Counted from the first letter of the stretch, positions 27,087 through 36,380 are shown. The stretch is 64,000 bases of DNA from Nostocales cyanobacterium HT-58-2 (GCA_002163975.1 CP019636.1:1-64000), one strand, 5' to 3'. Notes: generated by a model from the letters alone, not told the origin. Numbers and translations: made by a program.

Positions 27087-27497
27087 ATGACAACTTCCAA
27101 GAACGAATTTGAAATTAATAAAACTGAGCAAGAATGGCGCGAATCTTTGACGCCAGAAGAGTTTTGTGTGCTGCGTCAACACGCAACAGAACGTCCTCAC
27201 ACCAGCCCACTCAATAAGCAGTATGCGAAAGGCACTTATTTGTGTGCTGCGTGTGGACAGCCTCTGTTTACATCTGGAACGAAGTTTGATAGTGGTACAG
27301 GCTGGCCTAGCTTTTTTAACCCAATTGAGGGTGCAATTGGCTCATCTGTAGATAGGTCATTGTTTATGACCAGAATAGAAGTCCATTGCAGTCGCTGTGG
27401 TGGGCATTTAGGTCATGTGTTTGAGGATGGTCCTGCACCCACTGGCAAGCGCTATTGCATCAATGGTGTAGCTCTGAAGTTTGTACCACAAGAGTGA
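27087..27497 (+). CDS. msrB: Peptide-methionine (R)-S-oxide reductase MsrB
   Basis: MsrB reduces methionine-R-sulfoxide in damaged proteins using thioredoxin. The 136-residue protein has the standard zinc-binding pairs CAACG and SRCGG, the core TGWPSFFNPI, and the active-site segment HVFEDGPAPTGKRYCINGVAL with the catalytic Cys in RYC. Length is normal. The start is set by the ATG at 27087, immediately after two palindromes sharing TTTACC/GGTAAA half-sites, which suggests specific, perhaps stress-related, control. Confidence 0.96.
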   Translation: MTTSKNEFEINKTEQEWRESLTPEEFCVLRQHATERPHTSPLNKQYAKGTYLCAACGQPLFTSGTKFDSGTGWPSFFNPIEGAIGSSVDRSLFMTRIEVHCSRCGGHLGHVFEDGPAPTGKRYCINGVALKFVPQE

Positions 27498-27758
27498 TAT
27501 TAGGTGTCTGGGGGAGAGGCGATCGCTCCCTTGGAACCTTTCTTTGTAAGGACCTTAGCTTACTTTGTCTCCAGTTGCAATTTTCGTCACACTACCACAG
27601 TCTGTTCAATGGATAACAATGTCAGACTTCTTGACGATATGGACAGTCGTGATTGCTGGGTGTGCGCCTGTTGATGTCTGCAAACAGTTTTTGCAACAAA
27701 ACTAAAGAAAATCCACTAGACCTCTTGCACGAATGCAAAACTTGCCCTCATCCCCCAA

Positions 27759-27786
27759 CCCCTTCTCCCAATTTTGGGAGAAGGGG
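27759..27786. repeat. Perfect 13-bp palindrome, interspersed cyanobacterial type
   Basis: CCCCTTCTCCCAA (27759-27771), loop TT, TTGGGAGAAGGGG (27774-27786), preceded by CCTCATCCCCCAA. This is a widely dispersed cyanobacterial intergenic motif. It lies directly upstream of the nifN remnant. Confidence 0.75.
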
Positions 27787-27820
27787 AGTCAATTTCACGC
27801 GTCCCTCTCCCAAGCTTGGT

Positions 27821-28003
27821 AGAGCGATCGCCAAACGGCTCAAAATTCATCTCTATCGTCAAGGGATTCCCATTTTTGACCGTAATGGTCATACTCGATT
27901 CCCTAAAGTTGGTTATCGAGGGACTATCCAGCTTTTATTTGACATTGCCAATCTGTTTTTAGAGAAGGAGGAAGCTTTAGTTGAACACTACAGCGGAGCG
28001 TAA
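27821..28003 (+). pseudogene. nifN: nifN C-terminal remnant (nitrogenase cofactor scaffold)
   Basis: About 60 codons read AIAKRLKIHLYRQGIPIFDR..., then KVGYRGTIQLLFDIANLFLE and stop at 28003. This matches the C-terminal end of NifN, a NifEN subunit that carries the FeMo-cofactor precursor, where the family has LYRQGFPIFDR and GYRGTMQLLFDIGN-type segments. The rest of the roughly 450-residue protein is missing and the upstream in-frame sequence is repeat DNA. No other nif gene is in the window. It is a displaced tail, not a functional gene; a working copy may exist elsewhere. Confidence 0.75.
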
Positions 28004-28087
28004 TCACAGACTTATAAAGCGTTCGGTCGTCAACGAATCGTACTTTGGAAGTCCCTAAGAACTCGGGAGTGTAAGGAACGGTGTCCC

Positions 28088-28118
28088 TACTTTTTCCTGT
28101 AAAAAGTACGGTTTTTTT
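28088..28118 (+). terminator. Rho-independent terminator
   Basis: TACTTTTT (28088-28095), loop CCTGT, AAAAAGTA (28101-28108), then CGG and seven T (28112-28118). It lies downstream of the nifN remnant and just before the GGCT-like gene's putative operator. Confidence 0.6.
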
Positions 28119-28146
28119 ATCGGATTATGTTGTATTTTATTCTAGA

Positions 28147-28168
28147 ATACCATAGTATGATATGGTAT
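28147..28168. promoter_or_regulatory. Perfect 8-bp inverted repeat upstream of GGCT-like gene
   Basis: ATACCATA (28147-28154), spacer GTATGA, TATGGTAT (28161-28168), ending 23 bp before the ATG at 28192. AT-rich and in promoter position, so it may be an operator or overlap the -10 region. Confidence 0.45.
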
Positions 28169-28191
28169 ATAGTCAATAATACTCAGGATAG

Positions 28192-28791
28192 ATGAGCAAT
28201 CAAACTGGACACAAACATCACACTTGGGTACAAACTCTCAATCCTGTAAATCCAGATGTGAGACTGCAACAAGTACAAGAGAAGGAGCCGATGTTTTACT
28301 ACTTTGCTTATGGCTCGTGTATGTGTCCTGTTGATTTAAAACGCTCCCTTGGTGAGAAAACTCACCCTTATGTCATTGGTCTTGGGACACTTAAAGGTTA
28401 TCGGCTGGGATTTTATCGTTATTCACCGACTCGCCATTGTGGCGTTTTGGATGTGGTGAAAGACCGCAAAGCCAGTGTGAACGGAGTGCTTTACCAGCTA
28501 CCTTGGCGATTGAGCGATCGCCTCGATAAACGGGAAGATGTTCCCGAGGGCGGTTACCGCCATGAATTTGTCGATATTCACTCCCAAGGCCAGGTTTATA
28601 AAAATGTCCGTACCTACGTTGTGGTGAACAAGCTTTTAGAGGAGGCTGCTCCCAACGACTGGTACTTTAATGTTGTCTTACGTGGTGCTGTCACTTGCGG
28701 ATTGCCAGAAGAGTATTGCTGGAATTTATTTAATCATATGTATCAATTACAACAAAAGTCTCAAAAACAGCCCAAAGAAATATTGATTTAG
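28192..28791 (+). CDS. Gamma-glutamylcyclotransferase (GGCT)-like protein
   Basis: A 199-residue protein with the AIG2/GGCT fold. The substrate-binding loop YFAYGSCM lies at about 37-44, followed by the beta-barrel segments LGTLKGYRLGFYRYS, CGVLDVV and VNGVLYQLP. DKREDVPEGGY carries the expected catalytic Glu. GGCT enzymes release 5-oxoproline from gamma-glutamyl peptides, and bacterial members vary in substrate. The N-terminal 30 residues are not part of the fold; an in-frame ATG at 28291 (MFYYFAYGS) would remove them and could be the true start. Confidence 0.85.
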   Translation: MSNQTGHKHHTWVQTLNPVNPDVRLQQVQEKEPMFYYFAYGSCMCPVDLKRSLGEKTHPYVIGLGTLKGYRLGFYRYSPTRHCGVLDVVKDRKASVNGVLYQLPWRLSDRLDKREDVPEGGYRHEFVDIHSQGQVYKNVRTYVVVNKLLEEAAPNDWYFNVVLRGAVTCGLPEEYCWNLFNHMYQLQQKSQKQPKEILI

Positions 28792-29261
28792 TATCTTACT
28801 GCCAATGCTTTCATAAGAAAAATTGTATGTTGATGCGTAAAAGTTTGAAGTCACCCTGATAAGTCAGTGTGGATCTAATGCAGGTATTGTGACTCACCTA
28901 CCTATCTTCACAATTTGCATTGTTCCTACAAGCTTCAACATACAAAAAGCTTGCAGGGAAATGATGACTATATGACTACGCTTACACCACTGTAAACCCA
29001 GATTTGATAACTGCTGACTTGATTGTTGCATTCAAATCTGCGTCCACTTTAGTGAAGGAAAAACTGGAGAAGCGATTCTCCTGCAAAGATGCTACGCTCC
29101 GGGAACGTCAAGGGCGAACGCGATCGCCAGACAACACAACATAACACAAATAAAAAAGCAGGTAACGTTGTCTTAACTCACAGCAAGCTAGGGCACGATT
29201 TTTCTTTTAGCTTTATAGAGAGTTCAAAGAATGAACTGATTCACAAAAGTAGCAAAAAATG
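28792..29261. other. Intergenic region
   Basis: 470 bp between the GGCT-like gene and the converging receiver gene. A plus-strand frame at 29089-29349 runs into the receiver gene on the opposite strand and looks like a shadow. I see a CAAGCTT...AAGCTTG pair near 28930-28953 and no supported gene or RNA. Confidence 0.4.
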
Positions 29262-29702
29262 CTATTTACTTTCAGCACTACCATCGTATAAACCTAGTCC
29301 ATACAATATCTCAGCCAAGCTATTAGCTTCTATTGGTTTGAGCAAATAAAAATCGATACCCAGGTCGTAAGCACGGGGTAACTCTCGATTACCGTAAGCA
29401 GTCAAGGCTATGACTGGTAATCCCTCTAAATATGGTTGATGGCGTATCCATTTAAGCAAATCTAAACCTGACATTCCTGGTAGTCTTAAGTCCAGCAAAA
29501 CCAAAACAGGTAAGGGGTATTTTCCCTGATCCTGATAGAGTTCTGTGCCTTCCAAATAACTTACTGCTTCTTCTGCGGTTTTTACAAGTTTCAGAGTAAA
29601 CTTTTGACTAAGTAGACGAAATGCCCTTTGAATGAGAAACCAGTCTGATGATTCGTCCTCAACGACTAAAACGGTTTTGTGTTGCAAAACTCTGTTTGTC
29701 AT
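29262..29702 (-). CDS. Single-domain response regulator (Rcp1-like)
   Basis: A 146-residue receiver domain without an output domain. Phosphoacceptor Asp71 is in VLLDLRLPG, the acidic pair is Glu15/Asp16 in VVEDES, the switch Thr101 is in ALTAYG and the conserved Lys122 is in LLKPIE. The extra loop EGTELYQDQGKYPLP before the acceptor strand is typical of the Rcp1 family that partners phytochrome-type histidine kinases. No kinase gene is adjacent, so the partner is unknown. Confidence 0.92.
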   Translation of the reverse strand: MTNRVLQHKTVLVVEDESSDWFLIQRAFRLLSQKFTLKLVKTAEEAVSYLEGTELYQDQGKYPLPVLVLLDLRLPGMSGLDLLKWIRHQPYLEGLPVIALTAYGNRELPRAYDLGIDFYLLKPIEANSLAEILYGLGLYDGSAESK

Positions 29703-29861
29703 CTGTTGTTCACTTTTTACTCAAAAGGTATATAATTTTACATTTGAACTCGTTTCTTTCTGTATGGGGTGAACGATTGAAATTGACCCAGTAAAGTCCC
29801 ACAGTCTGCACGATTTCAGACAGTTGAGTAAAGATCGTTAAGAGCAAGCTAGGTTGACTGG

Positions 29862-30140
29862 TCACGCTTTCAGCCTCCTTCGCTTGCTCTTTGGTAGGAC
29901 GAAATTTGTCTGCTTGCTTACATCGTAGAAATCTTGAGTGGCAGAGGTTGGTACACTCAGCTGTAGAGTCCCTCGACCTAACTGTTCAATGAGAGCAGAT
30001 CTGCCCTCAATCCCAAAAATGTGGGCAAGTGCATCCAAACCAGCGATCGCTGTTGGAGTTATGCTGATAGATACCTGTTGCTTCGGTTCTTCAAAGTGCT
30101 GAGTCAATTTGCCTGACTTGTCTCGTTGGTAATTAGCCAT
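29862..30140 (-). CDS. Small ribbon-helix-helix-like protein
   Basis: About 92 residues from the ATG at 30140 (MANYQRDKSGKLTQ); longer starts add an unconserved leader. The segment QVSISITPTAIAGLDALAHIFGIEGRSALIEQLGRG looks like a ribbon-helix-helix DNA-binding unit: one strand then two helices, with RSALIEQL as the second helix. A basic tail KSKRRRLKA ends the protein. No toxin partner is adjacent, so a stand-alone regulator is more likely than an antitoxin. Confidence 0.55.
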   Translation of the reverse strand: MANYQRDKSGKLTQHFEEPKQQVSISITPTAIAGLDALAHIFGIEGRSALIEQLGRGTLQLSVPTSATQDFYDVSKQTNFVLPKSKRRRLKA

Positions 30141-30410
30141 TGCCCTTACCTTGCTACAGATGCCTTCTATATACAAGGTGAGATAACTGCAATGAAAACT
30201 CATCTACCTCAAGACATTCTTCCTTTAGTCAGAATATCTGAAATTTTCTCTACCTCCTGAGAAGCAAAATTGAGTTATGATGAAAATACAGTAAATCTAT
30301 AAGTTTACTGATATTTCAACACTGCTGTTGTCAATTTGAAAGACAAGTAGAAGAGATTTTCATTTGTATCAGCTCTAGTAAAACTGCTGATGATTTAAGG
30401 AATTAGGCAG

Positions 30411-31016
30411 ATGGTATTATCTACAATTTGTTATCCTGCATTAAGTCATATCCATATTAGGATTCCTCAGCACTACCATCGCCAACCTGTTGTCTCGCGA
30501 TTAATTTCTCGTTACGATTTAACAATTAACATTGCAGCAGCTCTTTTAGAACCTCATACAGAAGACGACGGTTGGTTTAACCTTGAAATTCAAGGGATTC
30601 GACCACAGGTAGAAGCAGCGCTTGATTATCTTCAAGAACTAAATATAGAGATTGTGCTGTTAGAGTTCAAAAATCTTGCTCAAGAAAGTCAAGAAAAGCT
30701 CAAGTTTTTATGTGCAACTACCAATTTCTTCAATGAGCAGATTGAAGATGATAAAAAAGAAGCTGATTTGAACGTAGTAGAAGGACAAACTAGTTGTGCT
30801 AAATTTCAAGTTTGTATTCCTAAAAACTATCATTCTTATCCAGTGCTTGCAGGGCTAGTTTCTTGCTATGGATTAACTGTTAACATTACCGGAGCGATGT
30901 TAGATACTAACACTGAAAATGATGGTTGGTTTGATTTAGAGCTTTGGGGTGGGCGTCAGCAAATTGTGTTGGGTTTAAAATATTTAAAAGAGTTAGGCTT
31001 ACAAATTTGGTTGTAA
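30411..31016 (+). CDS. Tandem NIL-domain protein
   Basis: A 201-residue protein with two NIL domains at about 12-90 and 128-201. Both halves share the pattern IRIPQHYHRQPVVSRLISRYDLTINI / VCIPKNYHSYPVLAGLVSCYGLTVNI followed by DDGWFNLEI / NDGWFDLEL and a YLQELNIEI-type end. NIL domains are small ferredoxin-fold ligand-binding modules best known at the C terminus of the methionine transporter ATPase MetN. Here they stand alone as a pair. The next gene, 62 bp downstream, encodes an SBP56-type methanethiol oxidase, so a sulfur-amino-acid sensing role is a reasonable inference. Confidence 0.8.
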   Translation: MVLSTICYPALSHIHIRIPQHYHRQPVVSRLISRYDLTINIAAALLEPHTEDDGWFNLEIQGIRPQVEAALDYLQELNIEIVLLEFKNLAQESQEKLKFLCATTNFFNEQIEDDKKEADLNVVEGQTSCAKFQVCIPKNYHSYPVLAGLVSCYGLTVNITGAMLDTNTENDGWFDLELWGGRQQIVLGLKYLKELGLQIWL

Positions 31017-31078
31017 TTATTTATATTAATTAGAATCATTTATTCTGATGTTTCACAAAATATTGGAGACACAAAACT

Positions 31079-32431
31079 ATGGCTCATGCTTGCTGTGGTC
31101 CCGGCTATGCTTCCCCAGAAGCAGCAACAAAAGCAGAACGCGAAAAGGTCTTATATACGATTGCACTTTATACGGGTTCGAGTATTGTCGAACCAGATTA
31201 TCTTGCAACCATAGACGTTGATCCCAATTCCCCGACATACTCTCAAGTTATTCACCGTCTACCAATGCCGTATGTTGGCGATGAACTGCACCATTTTGGC
31301 TGGAATGCTTGCAGTTCTTGTCACGGTGATGCTAGTAAATCTCGACGCTTTTTGGTGATTCCTGGTCTACGTTCCAGCAGAATTTATATTGTAGATACAG
31401 CGGATGTTAAAGCCCCCAAACTTCATAAAGTCATTGAGCCCGAAGAAATTAAGGAAAAAACTAATCTGACAGCCCCTCATACCGTACACTGCCTAGCTGA
31501 TAGTCATGTGATGATTTCCATGCTGGGGGACAGCGAAGGAAATGGGCCTGGAGGCTTTTTGTTGCTGGATAGCAATTTTGACATTGCTGGACGTTGGGAA
31601 CACAAAGCCCATGGGATGCACTTTAACTATGACTTTTGGTATCAGCCACGTCATAATGTTATGGTGAGTAGTGAGTGGGGTGCACCCAAAACTTTCTATC
31701 CCGGCTTTGACCTCAACGATGTAGCTGCAGGAAATTACGGTCACCAATTGCATTTTTGGGACTGGTCAAAACACGAAATCATCCAAAATGTTGATTTGGG
31801 AGAAGAAGGATTGATTCCCCTAGAAGTGCGATTTCACCATAGTCCTGATAGCACTCATGGGTATGTTGGTGCAGCACTCAGTAGCAACGTCTGGCATTGG
31901 CATGAGTCTAACAGTCACTGGGAAGTGGAAAAAGTGATTGATGTACCATCGGTAGAAGTAGAAGGTTGGCCAATTCCCGTACCATCATTGATTACCGATA
32001 TCCTCATTTCAATGGACGATCGCTACCTCTATTTCTCCAACTGGTTGCATGGAGATATTCGCCAATATGATATCAGTGAACCCTCCCATCCTAAGCTGAC
32101 AGGTCAAGTTTGGTGCGGTGGCTTGTTAGGTAAAAGTGAAGAAATTAATGGCAAAAAGCTTACAGCTGGACCGCAAATGCTGCAACTGAGTCTTGATGGC
32201 AAGCGACTTTATGTGACTAATTCCCTGTTTAGCACTTGGGACAATCAATTTTACCCTGACATAGCCAAAACAGGCTCACATATGTTGCAAATTGACTGCG
32301 ACACTGAAAACGGAGGTATGAAAATCAATCAGAATTTCTTCGTTGACTTTGGTAAAGAACCAGTAGGTCCAGCTCGCGCTCACGAGATGCGCTATCCTGG
32401 TGGTGATTGTACCTCTGATATTTGGATCTAA
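31079..32431 (+). CDS. SBP56 family selenium-binding protein / methanethiol oxidase
   Basis: A 450-residue protein of the SBP56 family, whose characterised bacterial and human members oxidise methanethiol to formaldehyde, hydrogen sulfide and hydrogen peroxide with metal help. Visible signatures include [13 protein letters not shown], the conserved Cys pair in [10 protein letters not shown], the His-rich stretch [42 protein letters not shown] and the C-terminal [19 protein letters not shown]. It is full length, with a seven-bladed propeller expected. It follows the tandem NIL-domain gene by 62 bp and probably shares its transcript. Confidence 0.93.
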   Translation: MAHACCGPGYASPEAATKAEREKVLYTIALYTGSSIVEPDYLATIDVDPNSPTYSQVIHRLPMPYVGDELHHFGWNACSSCHGDASKSRRFLVIPGLRSSRIYIVDTADVKAPKLHKVIEPEEIKEKTNLTAPHTVHCLADSHVMISMLGDSEGNGPGGFLLLDSNFDIAGRWEHKAHGMHFNYDFWYQPRHNVMVSSEWGAPKTFYPGFDLNDVAAGNYGHQLHFWDWSKHEIIQNVDLGEEGLIPLEVRFHHSPDSTHGYVGAALSSNVWHWHESNSHWEVEKVIDVPSVEVEGWPIPVPSLITDILISMDDRYLYFSNWLHGDIRQYDISEPSHPKLTGQVWCGGLLGKSEEINGKKLTAGPQMLQLSLDGKRLYVTNSLFSTWDNQFYPDIAKTGSHMLQIDCDTENGGMKINQNFFVDFGKEPVGPARAHEMRYPGGDCTSDIWI

Positions 32432-32569
32432 GCGAAATTTGGGTATTGCATATTTGCAGTATCTTTCATTACTTTTTTCAGCCAGAGAATTCAACGAATT
32501 CCGCGTAATTCCCTTTCTCAACGCATTAGGGAGGGGATATAAACCGGGCAATGATGAAAACACCTCCAA

Positions 32570-32610
32570 CTCAGATCAACAGTCAAGTTGATAAGAGAGT
32601 GGGGAGGTGT
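32570..32610. terminator. Possible terminator between converging genes
   Basis: ACACCTCC (32570-32577) pairs with GGAGGTGT (32603-32610) across a 25-base loop, followed by CCTTT. Its position between the converging SBP56 and O-methyltransferase genes supports termination, though the loop is long. Confidence 0.35.
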
Positions 32611-32668
32611 CCTTTATGCATATGGTTTCTCCCCTGCTTACCTGCTTCTTCGTTGACTTCCTGAACTT

Positions 32669-33685
32669 TCACCTTTTGCAACCAGTAACTATGCTCCAGT
32701 AACCAAAAGTTGATTTTATTTCAATATCAACAAAGCCAACTTCCTTGAGCATTGCTGATAGCTCAAATCCCGAATATTGCCGACCTCCATCACAAGACAG
32801 TAGCATAACTAAGCTGTAGGCGGCAGCTATGAAGTTACTTTTTTGCTCATTGTACAGCATCTCATGAATGATAATTCGACCGCCAGGCTCTAGAGTGTCA
32901 AAGCTTTTTTGCACAAGGAAAGCACATTTCTCTGGTGACCAGTCGTGAAAGATATCAGCATAGAAGTGGATATCAGCTGTGGGAAAAGGCTGTTCACTCC
33001 ACATATCAATCACTTGTGTTTTGATGCGGTCCTGCAATTCGTAGCGTTCCACAAATTCTTGGGCGATCACACATACTGTGGGTCGTTCAAGAATTACTGC
33101 TTGTAAATTCGGCCATTTCAATATTGCGCCAATAGCATGAGCACCTGACCCACCGCCGATATCAAGCATGACCTTATACTTGGAAAGTTCAATGTGTTCA
33201 GGCCAAACCATAGCAGGCGCCATACTGTGGCTATGCATCGCGTAAGTGAACCTTCGTGTCAAATCAGTTTCATGCTCATGAGTCATGAACAGCTGTTGTT
33301 CGCCATACAGTTGTGAGGAATTTGTCACGATAGCATTGTACAGGCTGTTGAACGAGTAGATATGATCGGTTCCAATTAGCATATCTAGAAGCCAACCAAA
33401 ATAGGTAGAGCTACTTTCAAGGAGGTAATTCTTTGCCAAGGAACTCAGTGAATATAAGCCATTATCTACTATTAGTATGTCGCTGGACACAAGTACCGCT
33501 AAGAGAGCTTCAGCTGGTCGAGTGTTAATCTCTAGTTTTTCACACACTTGTGATAGCGTCCGTGCTTTTTCAGCTAAAAAAGGAAATAGCTTAAGTTTAT
33601 GAGCAACCAAAAGAGATCTATATCTGAAACTTTCCAGATAAATATCCCAGAGGCGCTGTTCATCTACTTGGACCACTTTTTCCAT
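32669..33685 (-). CDS. O-methyltransferase (Methyltransf_2 type)
   Basis: A 338-residue SAM-dependent O-methyltransferase. The N-terminal 90 residues form the helical dimerisation/winged-helix domain typical of small-molecule O-methyltransferases (LVAHKLKLFPFLAEKARTLSQVCEKL). The catalytic domain has SAM motif I MLDIGGGSGAHAI, then VILERPTVC, DIHFYADIFHDWSPEKC and GGRIIIHEML. Relatives act on phenolic or polyketide hydroxyls and carotenoid intermediates. It lies 6 kb upstream of the meroterpenoid genes on the opposite strand, so pathway membership is possible but unproven. Confidence 0.87.
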   Translation of the reverse strand: MEKVVQVDEQRLWDIYLESFRYRSLLVAHKLKLFPFLAEKARTLSQVCEKLEINTRPAEALLAVLVSSDILIVDNGLYSLSSLAKNYLLESSSTYFGWLLDMLIGTDHIYSFNSLYNAIVTNSSQLYGEQQLFMTHEHETDLTRRFTYAMHSHSMAPAMVWPEHIELSKYKVMLDIGGGSGAHAIGAILKWPNLQAVILERPTVCVIAQEFVERYELQDRIKTQVIDMWSEQPFPTADIHFYADIFHDWSPEKCAFLVQKSFDTLEPGGRIIIHEMLYNEQKSNFIAAAYSLVMLLSCDGGRQYSGFELSAMLKEVGFVDIEIKSTFGYWSIVTGCKR

Positions 33686-34014
33686 ACTCTTTTTACCGGG
33701 ATTGCAAAAAGTTTACTATTTTATACCTAAAGGCGAGAGCAGTTATGAAAACAGAAGTAGGAAATTAGGAGAAAAAACTTAAAAAGAATACAAACTTGCT
33801 GCGCAAAATTTACCCTTTATTATCTTCCTTGACATTTCTGATTCTGACAACCACAATAAAATTAGCTTTCTAACTATGTACTCAAGCTCTTTGTACTCAC
33901 ATTCTTTTAGTTGAATTATGGTTTGTCAAAATATTATTTAGAAATCAGTGGAACCGAACCTGTAAAGTTTAACAAGTTTTATAATGATTTAATTATCATT
34001 ATTATTGAAAACAT

Positions 34015-34512
34015 ATGCAATTAAAAATTGAGAATACAGCCAATTTAAAACTACCACTCCTTGAAATATTTGAAATAGAACAAAAGTATACTAAAGGATA
34101 TAGATATCGTCTTATTGATCCCGATCAAAGATTTGAATATGATCTTTCTCCGACTTTCAGTGATCCATTATATTGTAAATCAGTAGCAGAGATGAAGGCA
34201 TTGAAGTGGGCAGCAGATGAAGAAGAAACGATTATAGGATGTATAGATTTTCATTCCAAAATGATTCTTTTTCAAAATAAGCTTGGGTTTGAATTTTTTG
34301 GCTTCAGCGGTGGGATTTCTACATATGAACATTGTGCTGAACCCGCTTTAATGGATGAATGGTATTTAGAACTGAGGCAAGAAGGAAAGGCTGAACATTT
34401 ATTAAGGTTACATGATTGTGACGGAAAATTATTAAGAGATAAAATTTCCACTGCGACGATTATAACAATAGGAGATGATAGACCTACGATTATCTCGCGA
34501 TTATATGACTAG
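34015..34512 (+). CDS. Hypothetical protein, 165 residues
   Basis: A soluble protein I do not recognise. It is acidic and mixed in predicted strand and helix (YRYRLIDPDQRFEYDLSPTFSD, EETIIGCIDFHSKMILFQNKLGFEFFGF). There is no signal peptide, membrane helix or metal motif. Its stop codon overlaps the stop of the converging AAA protein within a shared CTAG (34509-34512). Composition and length are gene-like and the ATG starts a long open frame after an AT-rich upstream, but functional evidence is absent. Confidence 0.6.
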   Translation: MQLKIENTANLKLPLLEIFEIEQKYTKGYRYRLIDPDQRFEYDLSPTFSDPLYCKSVAEMKALKWAADEEETIIGCIDFHSKMILFQNKLGFEFFGFSGGISTYEHCAEPALMDEWYLELRQEGKAEHLLRLHDCDGKLLRDKISTATIITIGDDRPTIISRLYD

Positions 34513-36380
34513 AATTTATCCTGTAAGTGATTTATGACATCATATTCATTGTCTTTCTGTAAATCTATTAAGTAATCTTCAAAGCTGGTATATTTTTGTG
34601 AGAAATCTAGTTTTGGTATGTTTTCATGCCAAGAGTTGACTAAGTGTAGTTCACGAGCAATAGCATTTAAATCTTTTATAAAAATTTTAAGACCTTCTTC
34701 ATCTCCGCGCTCCAATTTCCTTGCTAGAGCAATTTTGATTCCTGTGGTTTGAACGAGCCATCTCGAAAGAGCCTCTCCACGAATCTTGATAGTTCCAGTT
34801 TGAAAAGAGGCCGATAATGCTAAATGATTGGCTAAACGGACACAGTCACGAGCTGTGAGCCTGTAAGCTCTTTCTTCTCTTACAGCTTTTTTTTCTCTAA
34901 AATCAATGAGTGAAGATGTTGTTTCAGGTTGGCGACTGGAAGTATTGAGGTGAAAGATGGGTTCTTTTGATGTCGTATTACATAAATCTTCTATAAGTAG
35001 AGTTCGGCGGCTTATTTCAGCAGTCGTTAACATTTGTTCTGGCTTATTCTGCTCCCCAAAATTTTGGTCAGCAAAATACTTTCGATACAACTCATAAGAA
35101 ACAGTGCATTTATTCCCTTGGAATTTCACTAACCCCATACTTTCTAATTTGTATGCTAGTGTATGGTCTAATTGCAGTCTACCAGCAATAATCACCTGTT
35201 TAAGTGCTTTTGCTAATTCAAAATCTTGTTGTAAAACAGCCAAATATTGGTGTAAGTAATTCTTATAAATTCCGTTAATTGTAGGAGCTTCTTGTAATAA
35301 CTGCTCTAAATTTATTTGGGGATTATTCACAAGGTGATAAAGCGCAAGTCTTACTAAATAAGGATGCCCTCCCACCATTGTTTGCAGAGATAGGGCGTTC
35401 TGTACGCCTACCTCATCTGTCCAATTTAGTCCATGACGTTGAGCGAGATCCTGAATTTGCTCTAAACTGAACTCGGGTAATTGAATTGCTACACCGATAT
35501 TCAATAGAAATTGATTGACATCTAGCTTAACATTAATTTCCGTAGAGTAAACGACAACTAACCGAAGTTTTTGCAGTATCTCATTTTGTTTAGTTTCCTC
35601 ATGCCATGAACGTAGAAGTGATAAAAATTCAGAGGCAACTTTGGGATACTCAAAAATCCGATTTACCTCGTTGAGAGCTAAGACGAGAGGAACATCTAAT
35701 TGTGGTAACACATAACTTTGTAAATAGATTGTGCAGCTCGTCTTATCCCCAAGTTCTTCATCCCAATAATCATCCAACTTTGGTTCTTGCTGTATCTGCT
35801 TGTTAATATTGATACAAAGCCAGCGCAAAAATTTATCAACAGAGGAGAAAACGACCTCGTCTGCTTGCTGAAAATCTAAACTTACAGTGCGGTAGCCAAG
35901 CTTAACAGTGTGATCAATCATCCGTAACATTAAGGAACTTTTACCCGTTTTACTAGGACCCTTAATGCGGATGATGCACCCTGGTTTTGTAATTTCTGTG
36001 TAGGCTAGTTTTTCAGATAGGAAGCGGGAAATGTAAAATTTAGAATTAAGGGGTACAGGACCACTAGGAAATTCAATAGATGTAGTTTCGCCTTGACGAC
36101 TAAATTCCTCAATTAACTGCTTTTGCGCTAAAGTAAGAGGACGTGGCTCTAGGGTTGAGCGAAAGTTATGTTTAGTAATCGGTTCTCCAAAGAAATCACT
36201 CAATAGTGACCATATTCCAGAGGCAACTTTTCTTAGATGTGTAGCTCTGTAGTGCATATTGCTTGCCATGCTAGTGTAAGTTTTCCCTTCCCAACTAGAG
36301 CAGAGCACCAGTTCTTGAACAGGGGTTAAAGCGGTTTTCTGACTGGCATTTAGGAGCTGTATTACTTCTTTAATTGTCAT
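34509..36380 (-). CDS. vMAP-like N-terminal domain plus AAA-like ATPase
   Basis: A 623-residue protein. The first 75 residues (LTPVQELVLCSSWEGKTYTSMASNMHYRATHLRKVASGIWSLLS) match the helix-turn-helix-like vMAP N-terminal domain seen in cyanobacterial signalling and conflict proteins. An AAA-like STAND-type NTPase follows, with Walker A GPSKTGKS at 141-148, a Walker B-like PLVLALNEVNRIF at about 230-242, and GGHPYLVRLALYHL. The C-terminal 130 residues (from about AYRLTARDCVRLANHL) resemble an effector-associated adaptor helix bundle. Such modules sense a signal and recruit an effector. The adaptor's partner is not adjacent. Confidence 0.8.
   Translation of the reverse strand: MTIKEVIQLLNASQKTALTPVQELVLCSSWEGKTYTSMASNMHYRATHLRKVASGIWSLLSDFFGEPITKHNFRSTLEPRPLTLAQKQLIEEFSRQGETTSIEFPSGPVPLNSKFYISRFLSEKLAYTEITKPGCIIRIKGPSKTGKSSLMLRMIDHTVKLGYRTVSLDFQQADEVVFSSVDKFLRWLCININKQIQQEPKLDDYWDEELGDKTSCTIYLQSYVLPQLDVPLVLALNEVNRIFEYPKVASEFLSLLRSWHEETKQNEILQKLRLVVVYSTEINVKLDVNQFLLNIGVAIQLPEFSLEQIQDLAQRHGLNWTDEVGVQNALSLQTMVGGHPYLVRLALYHLVNNPQINLEQLLQEAPTINGIYKNYLHQYLAVLQQDFELAKALKQVIIAGRLQLDHTLAYKLESMGLVKFQGNKCTVSYELYRKYFADQNFGEQNKPEQMLTTAEISRRTLLIEDLCNTTSKEPIFHLNTSSRQPETTSSLIDFREKKAVREERAYRLTARDCVRLANHLALSASFQTGTIKIRGEALSRWLVQTTGIKIALARKLERGDEEGLKIFIKDLNAIARELHLVNSWHENIPKLDFSQKYTSFEDYLIDLQKDNEYDVINHLQDKF

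Noticed and set aside
29089..29349. 86-codon plus-strand frame
   Set aside because: Runs into the receiver gene on the other strand; protein composition is not conserved-looking.
30411..31016. MetN-type transporter ATPase
   Set aside because: Only NIL domains are present; there is no Walker A or ABC signature.
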